Shown here: piece after piece, positions 27,146-35,787 of the stretch | Numbering within the stretch: the stretch's first letter is position 1 | Layout of the letters: every line of letters begins with the position of its first letter | Assembly (NCBI GenBank): GCA_035998445.1 | Contig: DASYHQ010000033.1 | Span: 62,001 to 126,000, forward strand | Direction of reading: 5' to 3' | Length of the DNA stretch: 64,000 nt | Origin: Tepidisphaeraceae bacterium | Lineage (GTDB): Bacteria > Planctomycetota > Phycisphaerae > Tepidisphaerales > Tepidisphaeraceae | Notes under the pieces: model-generated | The model's input: only the letters and a program-made list of their open reading frames with translations | Databases searched by the model: none | Told to the model about the DNA's origin: nothing | Position numbers and translations under genes: made by a program

Positions 27146-27216
27146 GATGGAGCTGCCGCGACCGGCGTTGCACCGGGCTCAGTGGTTCGCTTCTTTTCAA
27201 AAACTGGAAGGACGCT

Positions 27217-27738
27217 ATGTCTTCGACTGCTACATTGACCGATCAGGGCGCCCGCATTCGCGAGGCTTACCTTGCCAACCCGAACCAGATGACCGTCCTG
27301 CTGGCGCGCCAACTCGGCGTGCCGGAACTGGAGGTCATCCGCGCCATTCCAGCCGAGAGCTGCACCGAACTGGATGCCAGCAAGTGGGAAGACCTGATCC
27401 GTTCCTTCGACGTGCTGGGGAACGTGCACGTGATCGCGACCAACTCGGTCGTCACGCTGGAGGCCTTCGGCACGTTCGGCAACTTCAGCCTGACCGGGCC
27501 GTTCTTCAACGTGCAGACGAAGTCGCTGGACATGCACATCCGCCACGCGTCGCTGCGGCACGTCTTTGCGATCCAGAAGCCGGGCCATATGGACGGCGTA
27601 AACACGCTGAGCTTCCAGTTTTTCGACGAGCGCGGCGCCGCTGGTTTCAAGGTCTTTCTCACCTTCGGTGGCAAAGCGCCACCGGCGGAGAAGGTGGCGC
27701 AGTTCGAGGCGATCCGGGAGCGGTTTAAGCTGAGGTGA
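27217..27738 (+). CDS. HutX/ChuX-like heme-utilisation family protein
   Basis: A 173-residue cytoplasmic protein. The N-terminal segment (LTDQGARIREAYLANPNQMT) and the following strands GNVHVIATNSVVTLEAFGTFG and the segment LDMHIRHASLRHVFAIQK match the HutX/ChuX fold, whose members carry or degrade heme in the cytoplasm. His and Tyr/Phe residues near the end of the strands could face a ligand. Length fits the family (about 165-175). ATG 27217 is chosen because a GGAAGGA site precedes it and the family begins near there. There are no TonB or heme-permease genes beside it. Heme binding is inferred from family only. Confidence 0.72.
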   Translation: MSSTATLTDQGARIREAYLANPNQMTVLLARQLGVPELEVIRAIPAESCTELDASKWEDLIRSFDVLGNVHVIATNSVVTLEAFGTFGNFSLTGPFFNVQTKSLDMHIRHASLRHVFAIQKPGHMDGVNTLSFQFFDERGAAGFKVFLTFGGKAPPAEKVAQFEAIRERFKLR

Positions 27739-27770
27739 ACCGCCGGCGGAGATTCGGGTGAATACGCAGT

Positions 27771-27894
27771 CCGGTCCCTCTCCCATGTACTCATGGGAGA
27801 GGTTAGGTGACGGTGATTTGTTCTTCCGAATGTCATCAGCAGATCAAAATCACCCTCACCTAACCTCTCCCGGATTACCAGGAGAGGGACCGGA
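27771..27894. repeat. Family A imperfect palindrome
   Basis: Starts CCGGTCCCTCTCCCATGTAC and ends ACCAGGAGAGGGACCGG. The inner arms are GGTGACGGTGATTT and AAATCACCCTCACC. It fills the gap between the HutX-like gene and the ECF-like gene. Confidence 0.85.
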
Positions 27895-27907
27895 GAGACC
27901 GCGACAG

Positions 27908-29131
27908 ATGAATCCGTCGTTGCCGCCATCTTCTGCACCTCGCGACGCGTCGGCCGTTGTCGACTCCTCGCGCTTCACCCGCGATGAAATGCGGCGGGTT
28001 GGCACCGCCACCCTCATGCTCGTGGTGGGGGGATACGCGATCATCCTCGGCATCACCATTATGATGGGCTTCTACAGCTCGCTGGCCCACAGCGGGCCCA
28101 AGGCGGTGCTGGACGGGGCCGTTATCGCGCTGCTGTTGCACCGCGGGCGATGGCGTTGCTGGACATTGGCAGGGGTGGTGTACGCGTTCACGCTGTTGCT
28201 GCTGCTGGGCAATCCGTACGTGTTCGGTGTCATCGTGATGGCGGGGCTATTCAGCGCCGCGATCGGTCGCGCGACCGACCCCCTGGGCCGCACGACTGCG
28301 ATCGCGGTGGCGGCGGTGGCGTACGAGATTCTGGCCGGATTCGGCATGCCGATCCGCATCCTGCTATCCACCACTGGCGACGAGCCGATCCTCTGGGGCC
28401 TGTGGTTCGCCGAGTGGCCACTGCGGGCGATCGGCGCGCTGCTCGGCGTCTGGCTGGCACTGCGGTTCCTGCGCCGGCGGACTTCGGAATCTCCCGGAGC
28501 GATTTCCGAATCAACCACTTCAACCGTTCCGATCGATGCTGCGCGTGCGTTGAAGACCCAGCCGATTGCAACCGCATACGTTAAGGGTGCGCCAGCCGCG
28601 GGCCTGCGGCTGGCGATGTCGATAGTGGCGTGCTTCCTGCCGGTGATGATCGAGTCGTGGGCCGTGCTCGGCGCGATTGCCGGCGCGTACGTCATTTATG
28701 CGTTGTGGGCCGGCCTGCGGTGGCGGGTGCTGCACACGCTGGCGGGGCTGGCGTACGGCTGGCTGGTCTTCGCGATCGCCAGTTACGCCTGGCATCGGGA
28801 TCTGGATCGTTCGATCGACATGCTGCGCACGTTCGCGCTGCGATTCGCGCCGTTGGCGCTGTCGTCGGCCGTGCTGGTGACGACGGTTCGCCCGGTGGAC
28901 ATGGTGCGCCTGTTGCGGGCGTGCTTCGTGCCAGCGGTGGTCATCTTCCCGCTGTCGCACGTCTTCCGCGGCATCCCACAGAGCCGGCGCGAGTTTGGCC
29001 ACAGCATCGCGCAGATGCGCCGCGACGGCACCTGGCGCGGCCCGCTCTCCTTGTTCCGCCGCCCCCGCGCCATTGCCCGCGGGTTGCTCGGTCCGCAGTT
29101 CCGCAGGTGGGCAGACCAACTTGCGGAGTGA
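27908..29131 (+). CDS. Polytopic membrane protein, possibly ECF-type transporter component
   Basis: A 407-residue protein with about ten membrane helices in two halves. The first half (about 35-190) has five to six helices, like a small-molecule-binding S-type unit. After a hydrophilic linker, the second half (about 225-345) has further helices and ends with an arginine-rich cytoplasmic tail, including HVFRGIPQSRREFGHSIAQM. Such coupling helices with paired Arg motifs resemble the EcfT unit of energy-coupling-factor transporters. An S-T fusion would explain the layout. No ATPase gene is near. The assignment is tentative; it could be another membrane family. Start ATG 27908 lies just after the repeat. 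Confidence 0.5.
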   Translation: MNPSLPPSSAPRDASAVVDSSRFTRDEMRRVGTATLMLVVGGYAIILGITIMMGFYSSLAHSGPKAVLDGAVIALLLHRGRWRCWTLAGVVYAFTLLLLLGNPYVFGVIVMAGLFSAAIGRATDPLGRTTAIAVAAVAYEILAGFGMPIRILLSTTGDEPILWGLWFAEWPLRAIGALLGVWLALRFLRRRTSESPGAISESTTSTVPIDAARALKTQPIATAYVKGAPAAGLRLAMSIVACFLPVMIESWAVLGAIAGAYVIYALWAGLRWRVLHTLAGLAYGWLVFAIASYAWHRDLDRSIDMLRTFALRFAPLALSSAVLVTTVRPVDMVRLLRACFVPAVVIFPLSHVFRGIPQSRREFGHSIAQMRRDGTWRGPLSLFRRPRAIARGLLGPQFRRWADQLAE

Positions 29132-29226
29132 ATCTCAGACAGTCGGAACCCGATTGGCGTCATCCTAAAAGTACGTGGACGGATTTCTTCATCTCGCGCG
29201 AGACTGGTGTGCTGTACTGGCGATAC

Positions 29227-29246
29227 GCCTTGCCACTGAAGTGGCA
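29227..29246. repeat. Short perfect hairpin (GCCTTGCCAC-TGAA-GTGGCAAGGC)
   Basis: A ten-base stem with a TGAA loop between the ECF-like gene and the next gene. A similar stem with a different sequence (CCTTCCCACT / AGTGGGGAGG) lies at 46734-46759. No clear T-run follows, so a terminator role is unsure. The rest of 29132-29406 shows nothing I can identify. Confidence 0.55.
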
Positions 29247-29406
29247 AGGCCGCGTGGGCGTGTGCGGTAACTGAATCTGAACCACGCACCCGAAGCACAC
29301 CGTGTCATTGAATCGCCCCAGCCTTCTACCTTCTCCCCGAGTTCTCCCTTGCCGCCCTCCGCCGTGCAACATACGATGCGGGCTCACCTTGGCGAAGGAG
29401 CCCTTG

Positions 29407-30636
29407 ATGTTGCGACGCGTCATTCTCAGTGGAACAGCGATGATGTTGGCGGCGTCGGTCCTCGTGGCCAAGCCGGGCGTCGTGAAGACGCCCGACGGCG
29501 CGACCTTTCAAGGCGACGTGACGACCGACGAGCGCTCGGTCACCATTACCAACAAGAGCGGCATCGAGACGAAGCTCGATCGGCGGAACGTCGCGTCGAT
29601 CGAGTACCTCGCCAGCCCGGCCGAGGAATTTCAGCAGCGCATGTCGCAGCTGAAGCCCGACGACGTCGAGGGCCGCATCCAGCTGGCCCGCTGGGCCTAC
29701 GACAATCGGCAGTACGCGCAAGCGCGCGACGCGCTCGACGCGGCGTTGAAGATCGACCCCAACAACCGCGACGCGACCGACCTGCTTGAAACCGTGCAAC
29801 GGCAGGTGCGCCTCGAACGCAGCACCGGCAACAATGGCAATGCTGGCAACCCGGCGCCTGGCGCTGGCCAACCTGCGGCGGCGCCCGCTGGTGGGGCTGG
29901 CGGTGGCAACGCTGAACCGGCGGCCGAGGCGCCCCCGGAGCCGCCGCAGCGGGAGGGGGAAAAGTTCCTCTCGCCAGAGCAGGTCAACGCCATCCGGCAG
30001 TTCGAGTGGAACCGAAACGATACGCGCGTGCGCGCTCGCCTGAAGGGTGACGTGAAGAAGCGCTACGTCGACTACACCGCCGGCAACCTGCGCGACTTCA
30101 ACGCGATGAACGTGATCGACCAGGCGTGGGAGATCTTGACCAAGGGCACGCCCGAGATGCGGAAGGACGTGGAGATTCTGACCGATCCGGCGTCGATGAT
30201 GGAGTTCCGCAGGCCCAACGTGCAGGGCAAAATCCTCGCCGGCTGCGCGACCGCCGGTTGCCACGGCACCGCGGGCGCGGGTGGGTTCCAGCTTTACACC
30301 GCCGGTGACAACGAGGCGGTGGCCTACACGAACTTTTACATTCTGCAGAAGTACCGCCAGAGCGTGGACGGGGTCGAGCGGAAGATGATCGACCGCGCCA
30401 ATCCCGAGAGCTCGCTGTTGATCCAGTACGGCCTGCCCGCCGATCTGGCCGAGACCGATCATCCTGCGGTCGGCACGTACAACGGCATCTTCCGCAATCG
30501 CTCGGATGCGACGTACAACGCCATCAAGAGCTGGATGGGCCAGTCGCTGGCGTTGATTCAGCCGAGCTACGGCATCGACTTCACACCCCCCAGCACGCAA
30601 CCCGCCACCACGGCGCCGGCCGACGCGGGGCAGTAA
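29407..30636 (+). CDS. Exported TPR/cytochrome-like protein with CX4CH motif
   Basis: A 409-residue protein with an N-terminal signal sequence (MLRRVILSGTAMMLAAS, end VAKPG). After a small SHD1/PRC-like beta region (residues 25-70), one TPR-like unit (YDNRQYAQARDALDAALKID) and a Pro-Gly-Ala linker follow. The C-terminal part has Cys280-Ala-Thr-Ala-Gly-Cys285-His286, a CX4CH arrangement in place of the CX2CH heme site. The sequence after it (GTAGAGGFQLY) resembles c-type cytochrome-like domains of planctomycetes. Thr/Gln/Pro-rich tail. A GAAGGAG site precedes ATG 29407. Heme attachment, if any, would rely on the ResB/CcsA system at the start of the window. Confidence 0.7.
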   Translation: MLRRVILSGTAMMLAASVLVAKPGVVKTPDGATFQGDVTTDERSVTITNKSGIETKLDRRNVASIEYLASPAEEFQQRMSQLKPDDVEGRIQLARWAYDNRQYAQARDALDAALKIDPNNRDATDLLETVQRQVRLERSTGNNGNAGNPAPGAGQPAAAPAGGAGGGNAEPAAEAPPEPPQREGEKFLSPEQVNAIRQFEWNRNDTRVRARLKGDVKKRYVDYTAGNLRDFNAMNVIDQAWEILTKGTPEMRKDVEILTDPASMMEFRRPNVQGKILAGCATAGCHGTAGAGGFQLYTAGDNEAVAYTNFYILQKYRQSVDGVERKMIDRANPESSLLIQYGLPADLAETDHPAVGTYNGIFRNRSDATYNAIKSWMGQSLALIQPSYGIDFTPPSTQPATTAPADAGQ

Positions 30637-31121
30637 TGTCACCGCTGGTTCACCTGTACCTGATCGTCGCGGTGACGGTAGCCGCGTACCTGATCAGCCG
30701 GTTCGACCGTCGCCGCCACGGCCGCGTGCTGCAGCGCGTCGCCGCCGAGTTGGACATGAACTATTCGGCCGCCGATCCGTTCGGCCTGGCCATCCGCATC
30801 GCCGACCGCTTTCCGGTGCCCGGCGCGGCGCGGCTGTCGATCGGAGACCTCGTCTACGGCATCCAGGGCAACCGCTATCGCTACATCTTCACGGCCCATT
30901 ACACCGTTGGCGCCGTGCGGATGAAGAAACGCGCTAGCCGGGTCGTGCTGTACTCCGAACCCGCCAACCAAGGCCCCCGCGGCACCACCGAAGGCGACAT
31001 CCGCACCGCGTCGCAGGCGCTATCCTGGGCCGACCAGTACCGCGCCTTGGGCCGCTTACAGGCAGTTGATGCCCCTGGCGCATCGGTCGCCTCTGCCCCC
31101 GCTTCGCACTTACAGCTTTGA
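30636..31121 (+). CDS. Hypothetical membrane-anchored protein
   Basis: A 161-residue protein whose ATG overlaps the TAA stop of the cytochrome-like gene by one base, so the two are surely translated from one message. It has one N-terminal membrane helix (about residues 4-21, LVHLYLIVAVTVAAYLIS) and a basic stretch after it. The rest is a small alpha/beta domain with GDLVYGIQGNRYRYIFTAHY. No family is recognised. Being translationally coupled, it may help or anchor its neighbour. Confidence 0.7.
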   Translation: MSPLVHLYLIVAVTVAAYLISRFDRRRHGRVLQRVAAELDMNYSAADPFGLAIRIADRFPVPGAARLSIGDLVYGIQGNRYRYIFTAHYTVGAVRMKKRASRVVLYSEPANQGPRGTTEGDIRTASQALSWADQYRALGRLQAVDAPGASVASAPASHLQL

Positions 31122-31148
31122 CGGCACCCGCACCCGCCTGCCGAGCAT

Positions 31149-32192
31149 TTAAGGTTTCGGCGTCACCCGTTGCGCCGTCGCGGCGTCGATATGACGGCGG
31201 AGGCCGTCGGGGTCGCACCATTGTTGGCGGGCGACGATCACGCCGTCGCGGCCGATGACGAACGCGCTGTGCGCGCCGGCCCGGAACTTCACCGCCACCG
31301 GATCGTCCAGTGAATCGACCGCGACCGCGCGCAGAGGCTTGAGGATCGCCCGCATGTTCTCGGCGGCGCTCATGCGGGCCGCCTCGTCGGGGTGGCGGGG
31401 GATCGAGACCTTATCGTCGCGATTGCGCGCCACGTCCCACTCGCCGGCCGGGTAGGCCTCTGCGGTGTAGATCGTGATGAACTCCGCTCGCCCTGAGTAT
31501 TCCTTCGCCAGCGCGTCCATCGCGATCGTCCGATACCGGAACGGCGGCGCTGAATAGCTGCCGAACTCGATCACCACCACGCGATTGGCAAATGCTGCAG
31601 ACTTCACTAGTCCCGATGGCAGACGCTTCAGCGTGAAATCGGGGATCGCGGCGCCCACGGCGCCGGTGAACGGGCCATCCGCGTTATCGATCGGCTTGTC
31701 GCTCGCGGCCGGTGTTGCGGCGGGGGCCGGTGTTTTATTCGCGATGGCGTCGGTGGCGACCGGTGGGGTCGCGGGCGGGGCGGTTGGCCGTACTTTCGGG
31801 GGTGGCGTTGGCGCCTGGGCCGCTGGTCGCGCCTGAACCTGCTGATGGTCGCGCAGGACTTTCTGTTGGTCGGGCGTCAGGATCTCCGCGAGCTTTCGGC
31901 GACCATCGCCCATCACCTGCCGATAGGTGTCGCGGCGATCCTCCGGCGCCAGGTTGGGCAGATCGCGCAACTGCGTGCGAAGCTCGGCCAACAGGGCGTC
32001 GGCCTTACTCTTCTGATCAGCCGACAGCCCCACGTGCGACAGGGCCGCCTCAAGCCGGTCGATGACCGGTTGTACGCTCACGCCGCGTTCGCTTGCGGGC
32101 ACGGTCGCCGGTGCCGTGGTCGGCATCGGTTGCGCAGTCGCCACTGCGTTCAATAGCAACAGCATCGCGATGGCAACGGGAGTGGATCGCAT
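31149..32192 (-). CDS. Deiodinase-like thioredoxin-fold protein with CpxP/Spy-like head
   Basis: A 347-residue exported protein. A signal peptide (residues 1-20) is followed by a helical region (about 40-118) ending KLAEILTPDQQKVL, like the LTxxQ motif of Spy/CpxP-type chaperones. An Ala-Pro-Thr linker comes next. From about residue 180 a thioredoxin-like domain follows, with VVVIEFGSYSAPPF (205-218) and FITIYTAEAYPAGEW (238-252). These match the core of iodothyronine deiodinases (GSCTUPPF and IYIEEAHxSDGW). In this protein Ala215 stands where deiodinases have selenocysteine or cysteine, so redox activity at that site is unlikely. It is convergent to the gene at 30636. Confidence 0.75.
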   Translation of the reverse strand: MRSTPVAIAMLLLLNAVATAQPMPTTAPATVPASERGVSVQPVIDRLEAALSHVGLSADQKSKADALLAELRTQLRDLPNLAPEDRRDTYRQVMGDGRRKLAEILTPDQQKVLRDHQQVQARPAAQAPTPPPKVRPTAPPATPPVATDAIANKTPAPAATPAASDKPIDNADGPFTGAVGAAIPDFTLKRLPSGLVKSAAFANRVVVIEFGSYSAPPFRYRTIAMDALAKEYSGRAEFITIYTAEAYPAGEWDVARNRDDKVSIPRHPDEAARMSAAENMRAILKPLRAVAVDSLDDPVAVKFRAGAHSAFVIGRDGVIVARQQWCDPDGLRRHIDAATAQRVTPKP

Positions 32193-32522
32193 TTGAATCC
32201 GGATTATACGCCACCGCGACCATGGCGGGCCAGCTCAAACGAAACGGGTCGGAAGAACGCGCAGGGTGGTTTCAAAGCCGACTTTTCCTTGTCCTCAAAT
32301 GACGGTCTTCGAACCGCTTCTTGTCACGTCCCGACAGCTTCCGATCGGCAAACGAACCGCGATGCGCCCGTTATCGGTCGCAATTGTTCCTGTCCCTTAC
32401 GCCACAGCAGTTTGACGCTTTCGCCCGACTGCGGCTATGCTGCCCAACCACCCAGCGTCTGACCGGTTCCATCGTCTTGGCGGAAGCGAAACCGGGGTCC
32501 GACCACAGCAGGAGCGCACCTG
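32193..32522. other. Non-coding region between divergent genes
   Basis: About 330 bases between the deiodinase-like gene and the PQQ-propeller gene, which point away from each other. Promoters for both must lie here, but no convincing box was seen. No repeat of the families described here and no RNA structure stands out. Confidence 0.5.
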
Positions 32523-33719
32523 GTGAACAAGCATCTTTCGACGGTCGTCTCGGGCATCGTTCTGTTGGCACTTGGCGCAGCGGGGTGCGCCAACCGGCCC
32601 GAACCACAGGCCGCCCCTGAACGGCCCGTCGTCCCCGTGAATCCGCCCGCCCTCATCCGCGAGTGGCGCGCACCGCTGGACCTGGGCGACAACCGCGTCA
32701 CCCAGTTGCACCTGAGCGACGATTACCTCTTCGTCTACACGAACAGCAACACCACCTACACGTTCGACCGCAAGTCGGGCACGCGCGTGTTCGTCACGCG
32801 GCTGAACGGTCGCCCGCAGCACGCGCCGGTCGTGTTAACCGACCTCATCGTCTACCCGACCGCCAGCACGCTTGAGGTGTACAACCGCCGGGGCCGGTTC
32901 GTGCGGTCGGTGGCGCTGGGTCACACGATTCGCACGGGCGCCGTGGTGGCCGCCAACCGCGTGGTGGTGGGCGTGGACGTCAACCGGCGCGGGCGCGTGC
33001 TGTTCGTCGACGTCACCCAGCCGTACCCGGACGTCACGCCGATCCTCACCATGGGCGGCCTGACCGCCCAGCCGGCAACCCGGCAAGGGCTGACGTTCAT
33101 CGGTTCCGAAGACGGCAGCGTCTACGCGATCTCACCGGAACTGGACGGCGCTTGGGCGCTGCCCGGCGGCGCGTTCGAGACCGCCGGCTCGATCGTTGGC
33201 GATCTCGCCGCCGACACCGGCACCACGGGCAACGTGTACGTCGCCAGCACCGACACCAAGCTGTACGCGCTGGCCGCCACCAGTGGGCAACTGCGCTGGC
33301 AGTACTACGCCGGCGCGGCGCTCACCACCGGCCCGACGGTGACGGCCGAGATGCTCTACCAGTTCGTGCCGGGCACGGGGCTGGTCGCGATCGACAAGAA
33401 CAACGGCGACGCGATCCGCGCAGCACGCTGGGCGATCATCGACGCCACCAAGCTGGTGGCCGAGGACGCGCAGCTCGCCTACGTGCTGGGCACGGGCAAC
33501 AAGGTATACGGCGTCGACAAGAAAACCGGCAAGGTCCGCTTCGTCTCGACGCGCGACGACCTGAGCGTCTTCGCCGAGAACACGACCGACGGCACCGTCT
33601 ACGCCGCCACCCCCGGTGGCGAGATCATCGCCGCCACGCCCGTGCTAACGCAGGGCAAGATGGGCGAACTGGTCCTGACGCCATCGCTGGATGGCACAGT
33701 GGTTTCGCGGGCGGAGTGA
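32523..33719 (+). CDS. PQQ-like beta-propeller lipoprotein
   Basis: A 398-residue protein starting with GTG at 32523, supported by an AGGAG site at about 32509-32513. The signal peptide ends in a lipobox-like GAAGC with Cys22, so it should be lipidated. The rest is a run of PQQ/quinoprotein-type propeller blades: YLFVYTNSNTTYTFDRKSG, TLEVYNRRGRFVRSVAL, LTFIGSEDGSVYAISPE, VYVASTDTKLYALAATSGQL and VYGVDKKTGKVRFVSTRD. The shape is like BamB, the outer-membrane assembly scaffold. There is no catalytic quinone-ligand pattern, so a binding or scaffold role is most likely. Confidence 0.85.
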   Translation: MNKHLSTVVSGIVLLALGAAGCANRPEPQAAPERPVVPVNPPALIREWRAPLDLGDNRVTQLHLSDDYLFVYTNSNTTYTFDRKSGTRVFVTRLNGRPQHAPVVLTDLIVYPTASTLEVYNRRGRFVRSVALGHTIRTGAVVAANRVVVGVDVNRRGRVLFVDVTQPYPDVTPILTMGGLTAQPATRQGLTFIGSEDGSVYAISPELDGAWALPGGAFETAGSIVGDLAADTGTTGNVYVASTDTKLYALAATSGQLRWQYYAGAALTTGPTVTAEMLYQFVPGTGLVAIDKNNGDAIRAARWAIIDATKLVAEDAQLAYVLGTGNKVYGVDKKTGKVRFVSTRDDLSVFAENTTDGTVYAATPGGEIIAATPVLTQGKMGELVLTPSLDGTVVSRAE

Positions 33720-33749
33720 TTGCCTTCGCGACATTAATTTGAACACACG

Positions 33750-33780
33750 AGCCGTGGATGAAAGTCCGCGGCTTTCTCAT
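33750..33780 (+). terminator. Probable terminator after the propeller gene
   Basis: AGCCGTGGA and TCCGCGGCT pair around TGAAAG, followed by TTCTCATTT. It is 30 bases after the stop codon. The T-run is imperfect. Confidence 0.5.
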
Positions 33781-33800
33781 TTCGTGGCACGGGCGCGCCA

Positions 33801-33920
33801 GTTTCTCTCCCGGTACTCCGGGAGAGGTTAGGTGAGGGTGATTTCGAACTACTGACAGCTCTCGTTATTCGAAATCACCCTCACCTAACCTCTCCCATGA
33901 GTACATGGGAGAGGGACCGG
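33801..33920. repeat. Family A imperfect palindrome
   Basis: Left hairpin CTCTCCCGGTACTCCGGGAG, inner arms GGTGAGGGTGATTTCGAA and CGAAATCACCCTCACC, right hairpin CTCTCCCATGAGTACATGGG, end AGGGACCGG. It occupies part of the 370-base gap before purH; the rest (33921-34095) shows no feature that I can support. Confidence 0.85.
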
Positions 33921-34095
33921 AACACCCTTTCAGGATGACGAAGCACGCCGTTATTCTGTCATGTGCACAGGTTCGGACGGGATCGCTTCGATTTCTTGGC
34001 GATCTTGGCGGTTCAACTCCACTGCATTGAATGGCGCAGCGCCTTCTGCCGGTGCCCGTTGCGATCCACGGCACGCCGCTTATCATCCTCGACCT

Positions 34096-35703
34096 ATGTC
34101 AGACCTCGTACCCGTCCGCCGTGCGTTGATTTCCGTCTCCGACAAGTCCGGTTTGGCCGAGTTCGCGACGGCGCTCGTGCGCGAGTTCAACGTTGAACTG
34201 ATCAGCACCGGCGGCACGGCCAAGTTCCTGCGCGAGCAGGGGTTGGCCGTGGTGGACGTCTCCGAGGTCACCGGCTTCCCAGAAATGATGGACGGTCGGG
34301 TGAAGACCCTGCACCCCAAAATCCACGGCGGCCTGCTGGCGCTACGCGACAACGCCGAGCACGCCGCCGCGATGAAGGCGCACGACATCAAGCCGATCGA
34401 CCTCGTCGTCATCAACCTCTATCCCTTCGAACAGACGATCGCCAAGCCCGGCGTGTCGTTCGAAGAGGCGATCGAGAACATCGACATCGGTGGGCCCAGC
34501 ATGGTGCGCTCGGCGGCCAAGAACCACGGGTTCGTGCTCGTGGTCACCTCGCCCGATCGCTATGAGAAGGTGCTCGGCGACCTGCGCGAGCACAAGGGCA
34601 GCAGTTGCGGCAAACATCGCTTGAAGCAGGCGCAACGCGCGTTCGCCCATACCGCCGAGTACGACGCGAAAATCGCCGGCTACCTTGCGACGCAGGTGCC
34701 CGGGGCCGCCGAGTCACCCTTGGCATGGGCGGGCACCACGTTGCCCGGCGCGCTGTGCGGCAACTACGCGCGGCAGCAGTCGCTGCGCTACGGTGAGAAC
34801 CCGCACCAGCCGGCGGCGCTGTACGTGAACGCGACGCACCCGGCCCGAGAGGCGTCAGTGGCGCGGGCGACGCAGCATCACGGGAAGGAACTGAGCTACA
34901 TCAACCTGCTGGACGCCGATGCGGCCTTGTCGGTGGTGAAGGAATTTGCCCAGCCCGCCGCCTGCGTGGTGAAGCACGCCACCCCGTGCGGCGTGGGGGC
35001 GGCTGACGATCTGGCAACCGCGTTCGAGCGAGCCTACACGTCCGACCCGCTGGCTGCGTTTGGGGGCATCGTCGCGCTGAACCGACCCGTGGACGAGGCG
35101 ACCGCGGCCCGCATTGTGGACGGGAATAAGTTCCTGGAGGTTGTGGTCGCCCCCGGGTACACGCCGGCGGCGCTGGAGACGCTGAAGGCCCGCTGGAAGA
35201 ACGTGCGCCTGCTGGAGGTCGCCGGCTCGTTCACGCCCGACGCTGCGGAACTGTCGATGCACAACATCGTCGGTGGCATCCTCATTCAGGCGCGCGATCT
35301 GACGGGTCTGAACGAGTCCGATTGGAAGGTTGTTTCCAATCGCCAGCCCACCGCGGCCGAGCTGGACGACCTGCGGTTTGCCTGGCTGGCCTGCAAGCAC
35401 GTGAAGAGCAACGCGATCGTCGTTGCCCGTGGCGGGGCGACCGTGGGCATTGGTGGCGGCCAGGTCGACCGCGTGAACGCCGCCCGCATTGCCATTACCA
35501 AGGCCGCCGACCGCGCTAAGGGCGCCGCCGCCGCCAGCGACGCGTTCTTCCCGTTCCCCGACGGTCCGGCCCTGCTGCTGGATGCCGGCGTAACCGCGAT
35601 CATTCAGCCCGGCGGATCGGTGAAGGACAGCGAGACGATCGACCTCGTCAACGCCCGCGGGGCCACGCTGGTGCTGACCGGCCAGCGGCACTTCAGACAC
35701 TAA
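34096..35703 (+). CDS. purH: Bifunctional AICAR transformylase / IMP cyclohydrolase
   Basis: A 535-residue cytoplasmic enzyme for the last two steps of purine synthesis: formyl transfer to AICAR from 10-formyl-THF, then ring closure to IMP. The N-terminal cyclohydrolase (MGS-like) domain has RRALISVSDKSGL at the start and the ISTGGTAKFLRE phosphate loop. INLYPFEQTI and IENIDIGGPSMVRSAAKNH follow. The transformylase domain carries the catalytic Lys-His of VVKHATPCGVG. The C-terminus TLVLTGQRHFRH is the usual PurH ending. ATG 34096 is chosen because the frame upstream, from 33961, has no family likeness. The length is normal. No other pur gene is next to it. Confidence 0.96.
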   Translation: MSDLVPVRRALISVSDKSGLAEFATALVREFNVELISTGGTAKFLREQGLAVVDVSEVTGFPEMMDGRVKTLHPKIHGGLLALRDNAEHAAAMKAHDIKPIDLVVINLYPFEQTIAKPGVSFEEAIENIDIGGPSMVRSAAKNHGFVLVVTSPDRYEKVLGDLREHKGSSCGKHRLKQAQRAFAHTAEYDAKIAGYLATQVPGAAESPLAWAGTTLPGALCGNYARQQSLRYGENPHQPAALYVNATHPAREASVARATQHHGKELSYINLLDADAALSVVKEFAQPAACVVKHATPCGVGAADDLATAFERAYTSDPLAAFGGIVALNRPVDEATAARIVDGNKFLEVVVAPGYTPAALETLKARWKNVRLLEVAGSFTPDAAELSMHNIVGGILIQARDLTGLNESDWKVVSNRQPTAAELDDLRFAWLACKHVKSNAIVVARGGATVGIGGGQVDRVNAARIAITKAADRAKGAAAASDAFFPFPDGPALLLDAGVTAIIQPGGSVKDSETIDLVNARGATLVLTGQRHFRH

Positions 35704-35733
35704 TAATTTGCAGTCGAGCGTCAGCATGAAGTT

Positions 35734-35764
35734 CGGTCCCTCTCCCACGTACTCACGGGAGCGG
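35734..35764. repeat. Partial family A repeat
   Basis: CGGTCCCTCTCCCACGTACTCACGGGAG, the left hairpin of family A only, directly followed by the long palindromic cassette at 35788. Confidence 0.65.
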
Positions 35765-35787
35765 CCAGCCGACGCTGCCCGGTTGCT

